DNA of 51,914 nucleotides. Origin: Paracoccus rhizosphaerae (GTDB lineage Bacteria > Pseudomonadota > Alphaproteobacteria > Rhodobacterales > Rhodobacteraceae). Below the pieces are notes generated by a model. The model had not been told where the DNA came from, searched no databases, and saw only the letters and a list, made by a program, of their open reading frames with translations. The stretch spans positions 1 through 51,914 of the forward strand of contig NZ_JAOTBE010000023.1 in assembly GCF_026162645.1 (NCBI RefSeq), read 5' to 3'. Positions 1 to 6,878 of this stretch are shown here, piece after piece (position 1 is the stretch's first letter; the number at the start of each line of letters is the position of its first letter). A program made the position numbers and the translations under genes.

Positions 1-83
1 TCAACGGCTTCTACAACCCGCGGCGCCGACACTCTGCATTGGGCTGGAAATCACCCGTGGCCTTCCAAAACAAGGCCGCCTAA
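1..83 (+). CDS. IS3-family transposase OrfB, C-terminal fragment
   Basis: The reading frame from base 3 ends at TAA 81-83 and gives the typical C-terminus of IS3-family OrfB (DDE integrase) proteins, with the motif FYNPRRRHSALGW and then SPVAF. This part follows the catalytic core and is highly conserved among IS3 and IS600-like elements. The start is beyond the left edge of the window, so whether the transposase is intact cannot be judged. It points into the catalase remnant and is the likely cause of its truncation. Confidence 0.85.
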   Translation, partial: NGFYNPRRRHSALGWKSPVAFQNKAA

Positions 84-121
84 CATGAGCACGAGACCGG
101 AACGGAACCGGGACAGGTCCA
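1..121 (+). mobile_element. IS3-family element, right end (partial)
   Basis: Only the right end lies in the window. It holds the last 26 codons of the transposase and a short tail. The catalase reading frame begins again at about 122, so the element end is placed near 121, where the sequence ends GGGACAGGTCCA. The left end, the other inverted repeat and any target duplication are outside the window. The boundary is inferred from where catalase similarity resumes, not from a matched inverted repeat. Confidence 0.7.
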
Positions 122-770
122 GACCAAGGTCTGGCCGCATTCGGACTACCCGCTGATCGAGGTGGGCGAGTTCGTCTTGAACCGCAACGCTGACAACTAC
201 TTCGCCCAGATCGAGCAGGCAGCCTTCAGCCCCTCGAACAAGGTGCGCGGGATCGGCTATTCGCCCGACAAGATGCTGCAGGCCCGTGTCTTCAGCTATG
301 CCGATGCGCATCGCTATCGGCTCGGCACGCGTTATGAGCATCTGCCGGTGAACGCGCCGAAATGCCCGGTGCATCACTATCACAAGAACGGGAAAATGAA
401 CTTCTTCGGCCACCAGTCCGGCAGCCAGAACGCCTATTACGAGCCGAACAGCTTCGGCGGCGCCGTCGAGGATCCGTCCTTCGCCGAATCTCCGCTGAAG
501 ATTGCGGGCGAGGCCGGACGTCATCCGCATCAGCAGCAGATCGACGACTATGCCCAGCCCCGCGCGCTGCACGACAAGGTACTGTCCGAGGACGAGCGCG
601 GTCGGCTCTACAAGAACCTCGCTGCGGCAATGCAGGGGGGCGGACGAGGCAGTTGTTGCGCGTGCGCTGGAGCATTTTGACCGCATCAGCCCGGCCTATG
701 GCGCAGGCATCCGTGCCGCACGCGTCGAACTGGCCGCAGAGCAGCGTCACGCGGCCGAAAGACCGACTGG
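122..770 (+). pseudogene. Catalase, 5'-truncated and frameshifted
   Basis: This is the C-terminal half of a monofunctional haem catalase (hydrogen peroxide to water and oxygen). Visible catalase signatures are [53 protein letters not shown] (which includes the proximal haem tyrosine region) and [15 protein letters not shown]. The N-terminal half with the distal histidine is missing because an IS3 element ends at about 121. A run of six G at 635-640 then shifts the frame. Reading with one G fewer restores the expected C-terminus ([14 protein letters not shown], then AYGAGIRAA) up to about 750. No stop follows in that frame before 1071, so the natural end is also lost or altered. The protein cannot be functional. 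The G-run shift could be a sequencing error, but the 5' truncation could not. Confidence 0.85.
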
Positions 771-773
771 TCC

Positions 774-800
774 GGGGCGCGCCCAATTCACGCGCGCCCC
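774..800. terminator. GC-rich hairpin between convergent genes
   Basis: GGGGCGCG (774-781) pairs with CGCGCCCC (793-800) around a short loop. It sits between the 3' end of the catalase remnant and the stop codon of the minus-strand gene at 809, where a bidirectional terminator would be expected. There is no clear T-run on either side, so the function is inferred only from stem and position. Confidence 0.4.
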
Positions 801-808
801 GACAATCT

Positions 809-1957
809 TCACCCGATCAGCGGTGAGCCCTTTCCGTAGGTCTCGGCATAGTGCCGTTCCAGCCGCATCAGCGCCAGCCGCAGCACGATCTTGCCCGAGC
901 GCGCCGACCAGCCCAAACGCCGTTCCGTCAGCTCGATCCCCTCAAGGAAACAGCACACCCTCAGCACGATGTCGCCCATACCGGGCCCCAGCTCACGCAA
1001 TGCAACGGCGACCCGGTCGCGCGCGGATTCGGATCCCCCTCGATAACCTGATCCGCCGCGGGACACATTGATCCCGGCGGTCATAAACCCATCCCAGTTC
1101 TGCGTCACGCGCGGGCCCATCTGGGCCAATTCGAAATCCTCTCGCAGCCGTTCGGCAGCCGAAACCATGCCGGCGGTCAAAAAGGCGTCGCCCGTGTGAT
1201 CGCGCCGGCGGGCCAGCACCAGAAGCGGGCTTTCCGCAATGTTGATCCGCGTGCGCCGACGCTGCCCGTCCTCGGGGTCCTCGATGACCCGTTCTTCCCA
1301 GATCCGATGTCTGTCGGCGTGGTCCACACCTGAATGATCGAAGGACGCCGCAGCTTCGGCCATGCCTTCCTGAACCGTCACCGGCTGGGCGTCGGCAAAG
1401 GCCTCCGGCCCCATGTACTTGCCGCGCTGGCGGGACGACCGCAACATGCCGCGCAGCGCTTCGCGACCGGCAGGCGCGATCAGATACCGCTGCAGCCGCC
1501 CACCTTCGCCCGTCTGAACCACCCAGCCCTTCAGCGCCATTGCTTCGGCCAATGCCCGGTCGAGGACGGCGGTACGGATGTCGTCGCGCGTGACGATGGC
1601 CTTCTCCATCCCCAAGGCCGAGGCCATCACCGCACCCGGCTCGGCCAGGCGACGCAGCACGCGGAGCGCCTGCCGCTCATCCATCGCCGCCCGGGCCGGC
1701 ATCGCCTCAATGGCGCTGTCGACCAGGGGGTCATCCCGCTTTGCCTCGAACCTGCGGATGCGCCGCAGGATGGTCGAGGCGTGGCAGCCCGCCTCTCGCG
1801 CCAGGGCACGGATCGTCACGCCTTGTTCGACATGGCGCAGATACAGCTGTGCATCCTGCGTCATCTCGTCAGGGCCGACCACAATGGTTCGTTGCTCCTG
1901 CGAACGATGCTCCGCGATGGCCGTGTCTATGGCGAAGTCACCGGTCAATATCGTCAT
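809..1957 (-). CDS. DUF6456-like helix-turn-helix protein
   Basis: A protein of about 382 residues. An N-terminal helix-turn-helix-like segment (QGVTIRALAREAGCHASTILRRIRRFE) suggests DNA binding. The C-terminal third (from about DPLLVLARRRD-like text near residue 255 to MRLERHYAETYG) looks like the DUF6456 domain of Rhodobacteraceae, a family of unknown function. The assignment is from memory of the family and not from a search. ATG 1957 is preferred over the in-frame ATG 1996 because AAGGG stands about nine bases upstream. It is divergent from the DUF6477-like gene at 2175, a neighbour pairing I associate with this family. A role as a transcriptional regulator is inference. Confidence 0.65.
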   Translation of the reverse strand: MTILTGDFAIDTAIAEHRSQEQRTIVVGPDEMTQDAQLYLRHVEQGVTIRALAREAGCHASTILRRIRRFEAKRDDPLVDSAIEAMPARAAMDERQALRVLRRLAEPGAVMASALGMEKAIVTRDDIRTAVLDRALAEAMALKGWVVQTGEGGRLQRYLIAPAGREALRGMLRSSRQRGKYMGPEAFADAQPVTVQEGMAEAAASFDHSGVDHADRHRIWEERVIEDPEDGQRRRTRINIAESPLLVLARRRDHTGDAFLTAGMVSAAERLREDFELAQMGPRVTQNWDGFMTAGINVSRGGSGYRGGSESARDRVAVALRELGPGMGDIVLRVCCFLEGIELTERRLGWSARSGKIVLRLALMRLERHYAETYGKGSPLIG

Positions 1958-2018
1958 GTCAGGTCCCTTGTCGTCCTTGGGCAGTCCGGCATGCAACCAC
2001 CCTGGGTTGAATTTTTTC

Positions 2019-2034
2019 CCTGTTGGTTAACAGG
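2019..2034. promoter_or_regulatory. Inverted repeat CCTGTT-N4-AACAGG in a divergent intergenic region
   Basis: A perfect 6-base inverted repeat separated by GGTT, next to a run of six T (2012-2017). It lies 62 bases upstream of the start of the DUF6456-like gene, in the 217-base gap to the divergent gene at 2175. It may be an operator or a weak hairpin. I cannot match it to a known binding site. Confidence 0.3.
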
Positions 2035-2174
2035 AAGTTTCTGCACATAGCCGCAACATTCCCTAACAATTCCTAAAGAATCCTTCCCACGGCGCGCGGT
2101 GCGTCAGGGGTTTCGGCAACACATCCTAAGGTTGTGTGAAGCTGGCCACGTAGCGCATCACCGAGGATCGGCCC

Positions 2175-2507
2175 ATGACCACAGCTTCTAACGTCATCAT
2201 CTTTCGCCCGCGTCCGACCAATCAGGTCCTGCGCCGACCCGGCACACTGATCCGGGCGGCCCGCGAAGGGCAGAAGGGCTGGAAACGCAGCCGGGATCTG
2301 GCCCGGCTGCTGCGCACGGATCAGGCTCCGTCACCCGCCGCCGCGCTGGCCCGCCTGCGGGTCGAGGAAGACATCCAGAACGAGCTTCGCCTGACGCGCG
2401 CCGCCGAGTACGACGTCCGGCGTCACGTCCTGCTGATGGTGGCGATCCTTGCCGAGATGAGGGCCGCCGTCGACGCGGCGCCGCTGCCAACGGTCCAGGC
2501 GGTCTGA
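2175..2507 (+). CDS. DUF6477-like small protein
   Basis: A basic protein of 110 residues with no signal peptide or membrane segment. The N-terminus (MTTASNVIIFRPRP) and an arginine-rich middle (RSRDLARLLRTDQ) are followed by a helical C-terminal half. I associate this arrangement with the Rhodobacteraceae DUF6477 family, of unknown function. The ATG at 2175 has GAGG about eight bases upstream. The gene faces the HerA-like gene, whose stop codon is only 3 bases from its own, so the two are convergent with no room for a separate terminator. The function is unknown. Confidence 0.65.
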   Translation: MTTASNVIIFRPRPTNQVLRRPGTLIRAAREGQKGWKRSRDLARLLRTDQAPSPAAALARLRVEEDIQNELRLTRAAEYDVRRHVLLMVAILAEMRAAVDAAPLPTVQAV

Positions 2508-2510
2508 CTG

Positions 2511-4055
2511 CTATCGCTTTCGCAGCAGCGATCCGAGCACTCCTCTGACAAGCGCCTTGCCGGTCCTGGTTCCCAATTGCCGGGCAAGGCTCTTGCCGAA
2601 AGTCTCGACGATTCCATCGGATCGAGAGGTTCGGGCCCTTTTGGCTGGCGCATCATCCTGAGAGTCCTGTCGCTGCCGCGGCTGTTCAGGCATGCGGAAC
2701 AGGTCTTCCACGGCCTTGTCGTTCGCCGCTTCGGCCGCGCGCCGCGCCAGCATCTCATGCGCCGAGTCGCGGTCGACGGTCTTGCCGTATTTCAGCGCCA
2801 GCGGTGACTGGTTGACGATGTCGCGCCGAAGTTCGGACCCGATCGGTCCCAGCTGGCTGAACGGAGGCCTGATCAACGTCCGCTGCGCCACACCGGGCGC
2901 CCCCTTACCGTCCAGAAGTGACGTCACCGCCTCGCCGGTGCCGACCTGCTGGATGGCCTCGGCCACATTGAAGTCAGGGTTCGGGCGATAGTTGTCAGCC
3001 GCCTGGCGCAGCGCCTTCTGGTCCTTGGCCGTGAAGGCGCGCAGCGCATGCTGAACCCGGTTGCCCAGTTGTCCCAGGACGGCATCCGGAATATCGGCCG
3101 GGCTCTGGCTGACAAACCAGATGCTGACCCCCTTGGAGCGGATCAACCGGGCCACCTGCTCGACCTTGTCGACAAGCGCCTTCGGGGCATCGTCGAACAG
3201 CAAGTGCGCCTCGTCAAAAAAGAACGCCAGCCGCGGCTTGTCGGGGTCACCGATCTCCGGCAGCTGCTCGAACAGCTCCGACAAAAGCCACAGCAGGAAT
3301 GTTGCATATAGCCGCGGAGAGTTCATCAAGCGGTCGGCGGATAGGATGCTGATCACGCCCCGACCGTCCGGCGCCTGGCGAATGATGTCCGAAAGTTCCA
3401 GCGCAGGTTCGCCGAACAACCGGTCGCCCCCTTCGTTGTCCAGGACCAGAAGCGCCCTCTGGATCGCACCGACGCTGGCGGCACTGACGTTGCCGTAGCG
3501 CAGCGAAAGGTTCGAGGCGTTCTGCCCGACCCAGAGCATCATGGACTGCAGGTCCTTCAGATCCAGAAGCGGCAGCCCCTCCTCGTCGGCGATGCGGAAG
3601 GCGATGTTCATGACGCCTTCCTGCACGTCCGTCAGGTCCAGAAGACGTGACAGAAGCAACGGCCCCATTTCAGAAACAGTGGCGCGGACGGGATGTCCGT
3701 TCTCGGCCCAGACATCCCAGAAGGCGACCGGGAAGGCACGATACTCCAGATCCAGCCCAATCTTCTGCGCGCGATCCAGGAAGGCCGCATGTAGCTTGCC
3801 TTCTGCGGAACCGGCCACGGCCATGCCCGCCAGATCACTTTTGACGTCGGACATGAACACGGGAACGCCGGCCATCGACAGGCTTTCGGCAAGGGTCTGC
3901 AATGTGACGGTCTTGCCGGTACCGGTCGCACCGGCGATCAGCCCGTGGCGGTTGGCCTGGCGCAACAAAAGCAGTTCGCGCACCGCATGATCAGCGCCTG
4001 CACCACCGACGAATACGGTTCCCGCCTCGGGGTCCATAACAGGGGACATGGTCAT
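2511..4055 (-). CDS. HerA-like / DUF853 ATPase (YjgR type)
   Basis: A protein of 514 residues matching the DUF853 (YjgR) branch of the HerA/FtsK P-loop ATPases. Walker A GATGTGKT is at about residues 42-49. The hhhhDE Walker B motif LAFFFDEAH is at about 277-284. It is followed by the conserved segment RLIRSKGVSIWFVSQSP, typical of the family's sensor region. A basic, Lys/Arg-rich tail follows residue 450. Members are cytosolic and resemble DNA-pumping helicases, but the cellular role of YjgR is not established. ATG 4055 has AAAGGA upstream. The gene is transcribed away from the small-RNA-like interval at 4056-4506. The family assignment is firm; the role is not. Confidence 0.88.
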   Translation of the reverse strand: MTMSPVMDPEAGTVFVGGAGADHAVRELLLLRQANRHGLIAGATGTGKTVTLQTLAESLSMAGVPVFMSDVKSDLAGMAVAGSAEGKLHAAFLDRAQKIGLDLEYRAFPVAFWDVWAENGHPVRATVSEMGPLLLSRLLDLTDVQEGVMNIAFRIADEEGLPLLDLKDLQSMMLWVGQNASNLSLRYGNVSAASVGAIQRALLVLDNEGGDRLFGEPALELSDIIRQAPDGRGVISILSADRLMNSPRLYATFLLWLLSELFEQLPEIGDPDKPRLAFFFDEAHLLFDDAPKALVDKVEQVARLIRSKGVSIWFVSQSPADIPDAVLGQLGNRVQHALRAFTAKDQKALRQAADNYRPNPDFNVAEAIQQVGTGEAVTSLLDGKGAPGVAQRTLIRPPFSQLGPIGSELRRDIVNQSPLALKYGKTVDRDSAHEMLARRAAEAANDKAVEDLFRMPEQPRQRQDSQDDAPAKRARTSRSDGIVETFGKSLARQLGTRTGKALVRGVLGSLLRKR

Positions 4056-4170
4056 CCTTTCATGCCGATCCAGCGCAACATACGCTCTGACAAGACAATC
4101 TTAACCCTTGCATGGCAAGTTCAGCTTGTCCGGATCGGGCGACCTGTTCGGACCTTCCTCCCTGTTGGAC

Positions 4171-4202
4171 TGCCGCGCCTTGCAAGGGCGCGGCATTTTT
4201 TT
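4171..4202 (+). terminator. Intrinsic terminator, no coding gene upstream
   Basis: TGCCGCGCC pairs perfectly with GGCGCGGCA over nine base pairs and is followed by seven T (4196-4202). It is a textbook Rho-independent terminator on the plus strand. The only thing upstream on that strand is the non-coding stretch from 4056, so it probably ends a small RNA. The upstream transcript would carry CCTTCCTCCC, complementary to a Shine-Dalgarno sequence. Confidence 0.8.
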
Positions 4203-4228
4203 CGGTTCTCACAACGCCGCAAGCCCTG

Positions 4229-4257
4229 TTGACGGATCATGTCCACGGGACTAGCTT
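4229..4257 (+). promoter_or_regulatory. Sigma-70-type promoter for a candidate small RNA
   Basis: TTGACG (4229-4234), a 17-base spacer and TAGCTT (4252-4257). The predicted start is at about 4264. Spacing is ideal and the -35 box has five of six consensus bases. The next signal downstream is an intrinsic terminator at 4305-4333, with no credible gene between. Confidence 0.55.
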
Positions 4258-4263
4258 GCGACG

Positions 4264-4335
4264 CAATGATGACCGGCCAGTCCGGCAGGGAGCCTGAGTT
4301 AAAGAGGCCGCGGTTCACGCCGCGGCCTTTTCCTT
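4264..4335 (+). ncRNA. Candidate small RNA, about 72 nt
   Basis: A promoter (4229-4257) and an intrinsic terminator (4305-4333) define a transcript of about 72 bases. The 5' part contains the short inverted pair CCGG...CCGG near 4273-4285 and the purine-rich GGCAGGGAG near 4284-4292. The 3' half is the terminator hairpin. A 24-codon frame from ATG 4267 runs through the terminator stem and has no ribosome site, so I do not think it is translated. I do not recognise an RNA family. The call rests on signals only. Confidence 0.45.
4305..4333 (+). terminator. Intrinsic terminator
   Basis: AGGCCGCGG pairs with CCGCGGCCT around the loop TTCACG (stem 4305-4329), followed by TTTTCCTTTG. It is a nine-base-pair perfect stem with a moderately U-rich tail, on the plus strand. 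It lies between the candidate small RNA promoter and the IalB gene promoter. Confidence 0.75.
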
Positions 4336-4442
4336 TGTGAAGACGCAGCGGCCCCTGTTCTGGTTCCATCGCGTATCCGGCAGAGCATGCGCGGGACACG
4401 GCCGGGTCAAGGCAAGGTGACCCCTGCCGGGTTGCGCAAGCA

Positions 4443-4471
4443 CTGACAACGGCTGAAGGCCGTGATAGATC
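4443..4471 (+). promoter_or_regulatory. Promoter of the IalB-family gene
   Basis: CTGACA (4443-4448), 17 bases, TAGATC (4466-4471). Start predicted near 4478, giving a 5' leader of about 29 bases with AAAGGA ahead of ATG 4507. The match is good but not experimentally tested. Confidence 0.5.
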
Positions 4472-4506
4472 GACCCCAATGCGTTGAGCAAAAGGAAGAA
4501 TAATCT

Positions 4507-5271
4507 ATGTCGATCAAGTCCTCGCATGCAGTGCTGGCAGCGCTGGCGCTGATGGCCGCGCCAGCATTCGCGCAAGAAGCCGCGACGCCGATGGAAAGCC
4601 CGACCGGTGGTCAGCCCGCCGAAGCCGCACCTGCGGACACGAATGCCGCCCCGGCCGAAACGACCGCGACCGATGCCGCCGGTGCGACAACGCCTGCAGC
4701 CGAAGCTGAGGGCGAAGACACCGCCGATGCTGCCGCCCCGGCCGAAAATGCCGATCAGACCGGCAGCTACTACCTCAAGTCCGAGCATGGCGACTGGGCC
4801 ATCCGCTGCATCCGTGCCGGCCAGGGCAAGGATCCCTGCGAGCTCTACAAGCTGCTGACTGATGATGACGACAGCCCGGTCGCGGAACTGACGCTGATTC
4901 CTTTGGCCAATGGCGAAGTCGCGGCCGGTGCGACCCTTGTCGCGCCGCTCGAGACCGACCTGATCGCGGGCTTGGGCTTCCAGGTCGACAACGGCGAGCG
5001 GCGCGGCTATCCGTTCAGCTTCTGCGCACCCGTCGGCTGTATCGCGCGGCTCGGATTTACCGAACAGGAGTTGACCGGGATGAAGCGCGGCGCGACCGCC
5101 TCGGTTGAGCTGCTGCCCTTCGGTGGCGACCGCGAAAACCCGGTGGACCTCGACTTTTCGCTGAGCGGCTTCACCGCCGCGTTTGACGAACTGGCGGCCT
5201 ATGCGGCAGCTCCTGCGGCGGAAGCCGAAGATGCCACCCCGGCCGAAACGGAATCCGCGCCCGCCGAGTAA
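4507..5271 (+). CDS. Invasion-associated locus B (IalB) family protein
   Basis: A periplasmic or envelope protein of 254 residues. A signal peptide (MSIKSSHAVLAALALMAAPAFA, cleavage after AFA) is followed by a low-complexity Ala/Pro/Glu/Thr linker to about residue 92. The IalB domain follows (SEHGDWAIRCIRAGQGKDPCELYK, then FCAPVGCIARLGF near 175-188), with four cysteines that fit the two disulfides usual in the family. A second Ala/Glu-rich tail ends the protein. IalB was named for Bartonella erythrocyte invasion, but in Rhodobacteraceae the family is common and its role is unknown. The leader carries AAAGGA eight bases before the ATG. The acidic linkers are longer than in most members. Confidence 0.85.
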   Translation: MSIKSSHAVLAALALMAAPAFAQEAATPMESPTGGQPAEAAPADTNAAPAETTATDAAGATTPAAEAEGEDTADAAAPAENADQTGSYYLKSEHGDWAIRCIRAGQGKDPCELYKLLTDDDDSPVAELTLIPLANGEVAAGATLVAPLETDLIAGLGFQVDNGERRGYPFSFCAPVGCIARLGFTEQELTGMKRGATASVELLPFGGDRENPVDLDFSLSGFTAAFDELAAYAAAPAAEAEDATPAETESAPAE

Positions 5272-5281
5272 CCGGCACCCG

Positions 5282-5303
5282 AACCGCGCCGACCGGCGCG
5301 GTT
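5282..5303. terminator. Hairpin between convergent genes
   Basis: AACCGCGCC pairs with GGCGCGGTT around GACC. It lies just after the IalB stop codon and before the stop codon of the minus-strand ketoacyl synthase, so it could terminate both. It has no clear T-run. Confidence 0.5.
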
Positions 5304-5310
5304 CACTCCT

Positions 5311-6603
5311 TCACGCGCGACGCAGGGCGATCACTGCGTTCAAACCGCCGAACGCAAAGGCGTTCGACAGGACGGCTGCGATGCGGACCTCGCGCGCCTC
5401 GTTCGGGACCACGTCCAGCGCGCATTCCGGGTCAGGCTCTTGATAGCCGATCGTCGGCGCGATGATGCCGTCGCGCAGCGCCATGATGCAGGCCAGAAGC
5501 TCGACCGCGCCCGTCCCGCCGATCAGGTGGCCGTGCATGGACTTGGTTGAACTGATCATCAGCCGGTCCGCGTGGTGCCCAAAGGCATGGGCGACGGCGG
5601 CGCATTCGGTCTTGTCATTCGCCGCCGTGCCGGTCCCATGGGCATTGATATAGCCGATCTCGTCGCGATCCAGTGCGGCATCGACCATCGCCCCCGTAAT
5701 GGCACGCTCGGCGCCCTGAGCCGAGGGCATGACGATGTCCTGCGCGTCCGAGGACATGGCGAAGCCCACGACCTCTGCCAGAATGTCGGCACCGCGCGCA
5801 CGGGCACGTTCGTATTCCTCGAAGACGAAGACGCCCGCCCCCTCGCCCTGGACCATGCCGTTGCGATTGGCGCTGAAGGGGCGGCAGGCGTCCTTGGACA
5901 TGACGCGCAACCCCTCCCATGCCTTGACGCCGCCGAAGCACAGCATCGCCTCGGACCCGCCGGTCAGCATGACGTCCGCCCCGCCCGAGCGGACCATCTG
6001 GAACGCCAGTCCCATCGCGTGATTCGAACTTGCGCAGGCGGTCGCCACGGTGAAGGCGGGCCCACGCAGGCCGAACTCCATGCTGACATGGCTGGCGGCG
6101 GCGTTGTTCATCAGCTTGGGGACCACGAAGGGGTGGACGCGGTTCTTCCCTTCCTCATAGACGGCGCGATAGTTTTCGTCCCAGGTATTCAGCCCGCCCC
6201 CGGCCGTACCCAGCACCACGCCCGATCGCAGGCCGAGCGCGCCCTCGAAGTTCAGGCCGGACTGCGCCACCGCCTGCTTGGCCGCCAGAAGGGTGAACTG
6301 CGTGAACTTGTCATAGAGCAGGATCTGCTGACGGTTGAAGTAGGTCTCGGGTGTCCAGTTATGAACCTGCGCGCCGATCTGGATCGACAGCCGGTCCACG
6401 TCGCGGAAATCAAGCTGCGTGATGCCGCAGCGCCCTTCGCGAAACGCCTCGAGGGTCGAGGCGACGTCGTGGCCGAGCGCGTTGATCGTGCCCGCCCCGG
6501 TGATGACCACTCGGCGCAGGCCGTGACGCGCGCCGCGGTTGCTGCCAGGCGCGATCGCTGGCGCCACCGCATCGGCCTTGTCTGCCGGTCCTTCAGGGCT
6601 CAT
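5311..6603 (-). CDS. Beta-ketoacyl-ACP synthase (KAS I/II, FabF-like)
   Basis: A thiolase-fold condensing enzyme of 430 residues that would extend acyl-ACP with malonyl-ACP. The Cys-His-His triad is complete: Cys190 in VATACASS, His322 in NAHGTGTAAND and His359 in STKSMHGHLIGG. About 30 extra residues precede the first beta strand (RRVVITGAG). Its ATG overlaps the stop of the ACP gene by four bases (ATGA), so the pair is translationally coupled. The association with a dedicated ACP and LpxD argues for a specialised acyl chain rather than bulk fatty acid synthesis. This recalls the AcpXL clusters of Rhizobiales, but the genes are not the same set. Substrate length cannot be told from sequence. 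Confidence 0.85.
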   Translation of the reverse strand: MSPEGPADKADAVAPAIAPGSNRGARHGLRRVVITGAGTINALGHDVASTLEAFREGRCGITQLDFRDVDRLSIQIGAQVHNWTPETYFNRQQILLYDKFTQFTLLAAKQAVAQSGLNFEGALGLRSGVVLGTAGGGLNTWDENYRAVYEEGKNRVHPFVVPKLMNNAAASHVSMEFGLRGPAFTVATACASSNHAMGLAFQMVRSGGADVMLTGGSEAMLCFGGVKAWEGLRVMSKDACRPFSANRNGMVQGEGAGVFVFEEYERARARGADILAEVVGFAMSSDAQDIVMPSAQGAERAITGAMVDAALDRDEIGYINAHGTGTAANDKTECAAVAHAFGHHADRLMISSTKSMHGHLIGGTGAVELLACIMALRDGIIAPTIGYQEPDPECALDVVPNEAREVRIAAVLSNAFAFGGLNAVIALRRA

Positions 6604-6866
6604 GCGGCCTTGTCCGCCACCAGCCGTTCGACCGCCGCGATGATGGTGCCCATGTTCGAGATGTCGAAGTCCGATTTCTCGGGCTCGTTCGCGTTGAAGG
6701 GGATCGAGATGTCGAAGGCCTCCTCAATGGCGAAAATCGCCTCGACCAGCCCCAGGCTGTCGATCCCAAGATCCTCGGGGGATGACGTGTCCGTCACCTG
6801 TTCCGGTTCCAGCATGGCCTGTTCGGCGATGATCGCCCGAATCCGCTCTCTGATCATTTCTGTCAT
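6600..6866 (-). CDS. Acyl carrier protein, specialised paralogue
   Basis: An acidic four-helix carrier of 88 residues. The phosphopantetheine attachment serine is Ser37 in DLGIDSLGLVEAIFAIEE. After helix III there is an insert (NANEPEKSDFDISNMGT) not found in housekeeping AcpP, which is about 78 residues. AGGAGG lies four bases before the ATG. It sits between lpxD (12 bases upstream) and the ketoacyl synthase (4-base overlap). It probably carries the acyl group used by these two neighbours. It is unlike AcpXL in sequence around helix II, so that name is not given. Confidence 0.85.
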   Translation of the reverse strand: MTEMIRERIRAIIAEQAMLEPEQVTDTSSPEDLGIDSLGLVEAIFAIEEAFDISIPFNANEPEKSDFDISNMGTIIAAVERLVADKAA

Positions 6867-6878
6867 GTCGCCTCCTGT

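Larger units (their letters stand above)
4056..4506. other. 451-base gene-free interval with two terminators and two promoters
   Basis: This lies between the divergent HerA-like and IalB genes. Small open frames here overlap strong hairpins and show no family resemblance. The interval holds, in order on the plus strand: a pyrimidine-rich CCTTCCTCCC at about 4154-4163, an intrinsic terminator at 4171-4202, a sigma-70-type promoter at 4229-4257, a second intrinsic terminator at 4305-4333, and a promoter at 4443-4471 in front of the IalB gene. Two terminators in the direction of an open intergenic region, with no coding gene upstream, suggest one or two small RNA genes. Confidence 0.6.

Noticed and set aside
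4267..4341. A 24-codon frame inside the candidate small RNA
   Set aside because: It has no ribosome site, and more than a third of it is the terminator stem.
4121..4399. A 92-codon minus-strand frame in the intergenic region
   Set aside because: It runs through two strong terminator hairpins, and its translation looks like no protein family.
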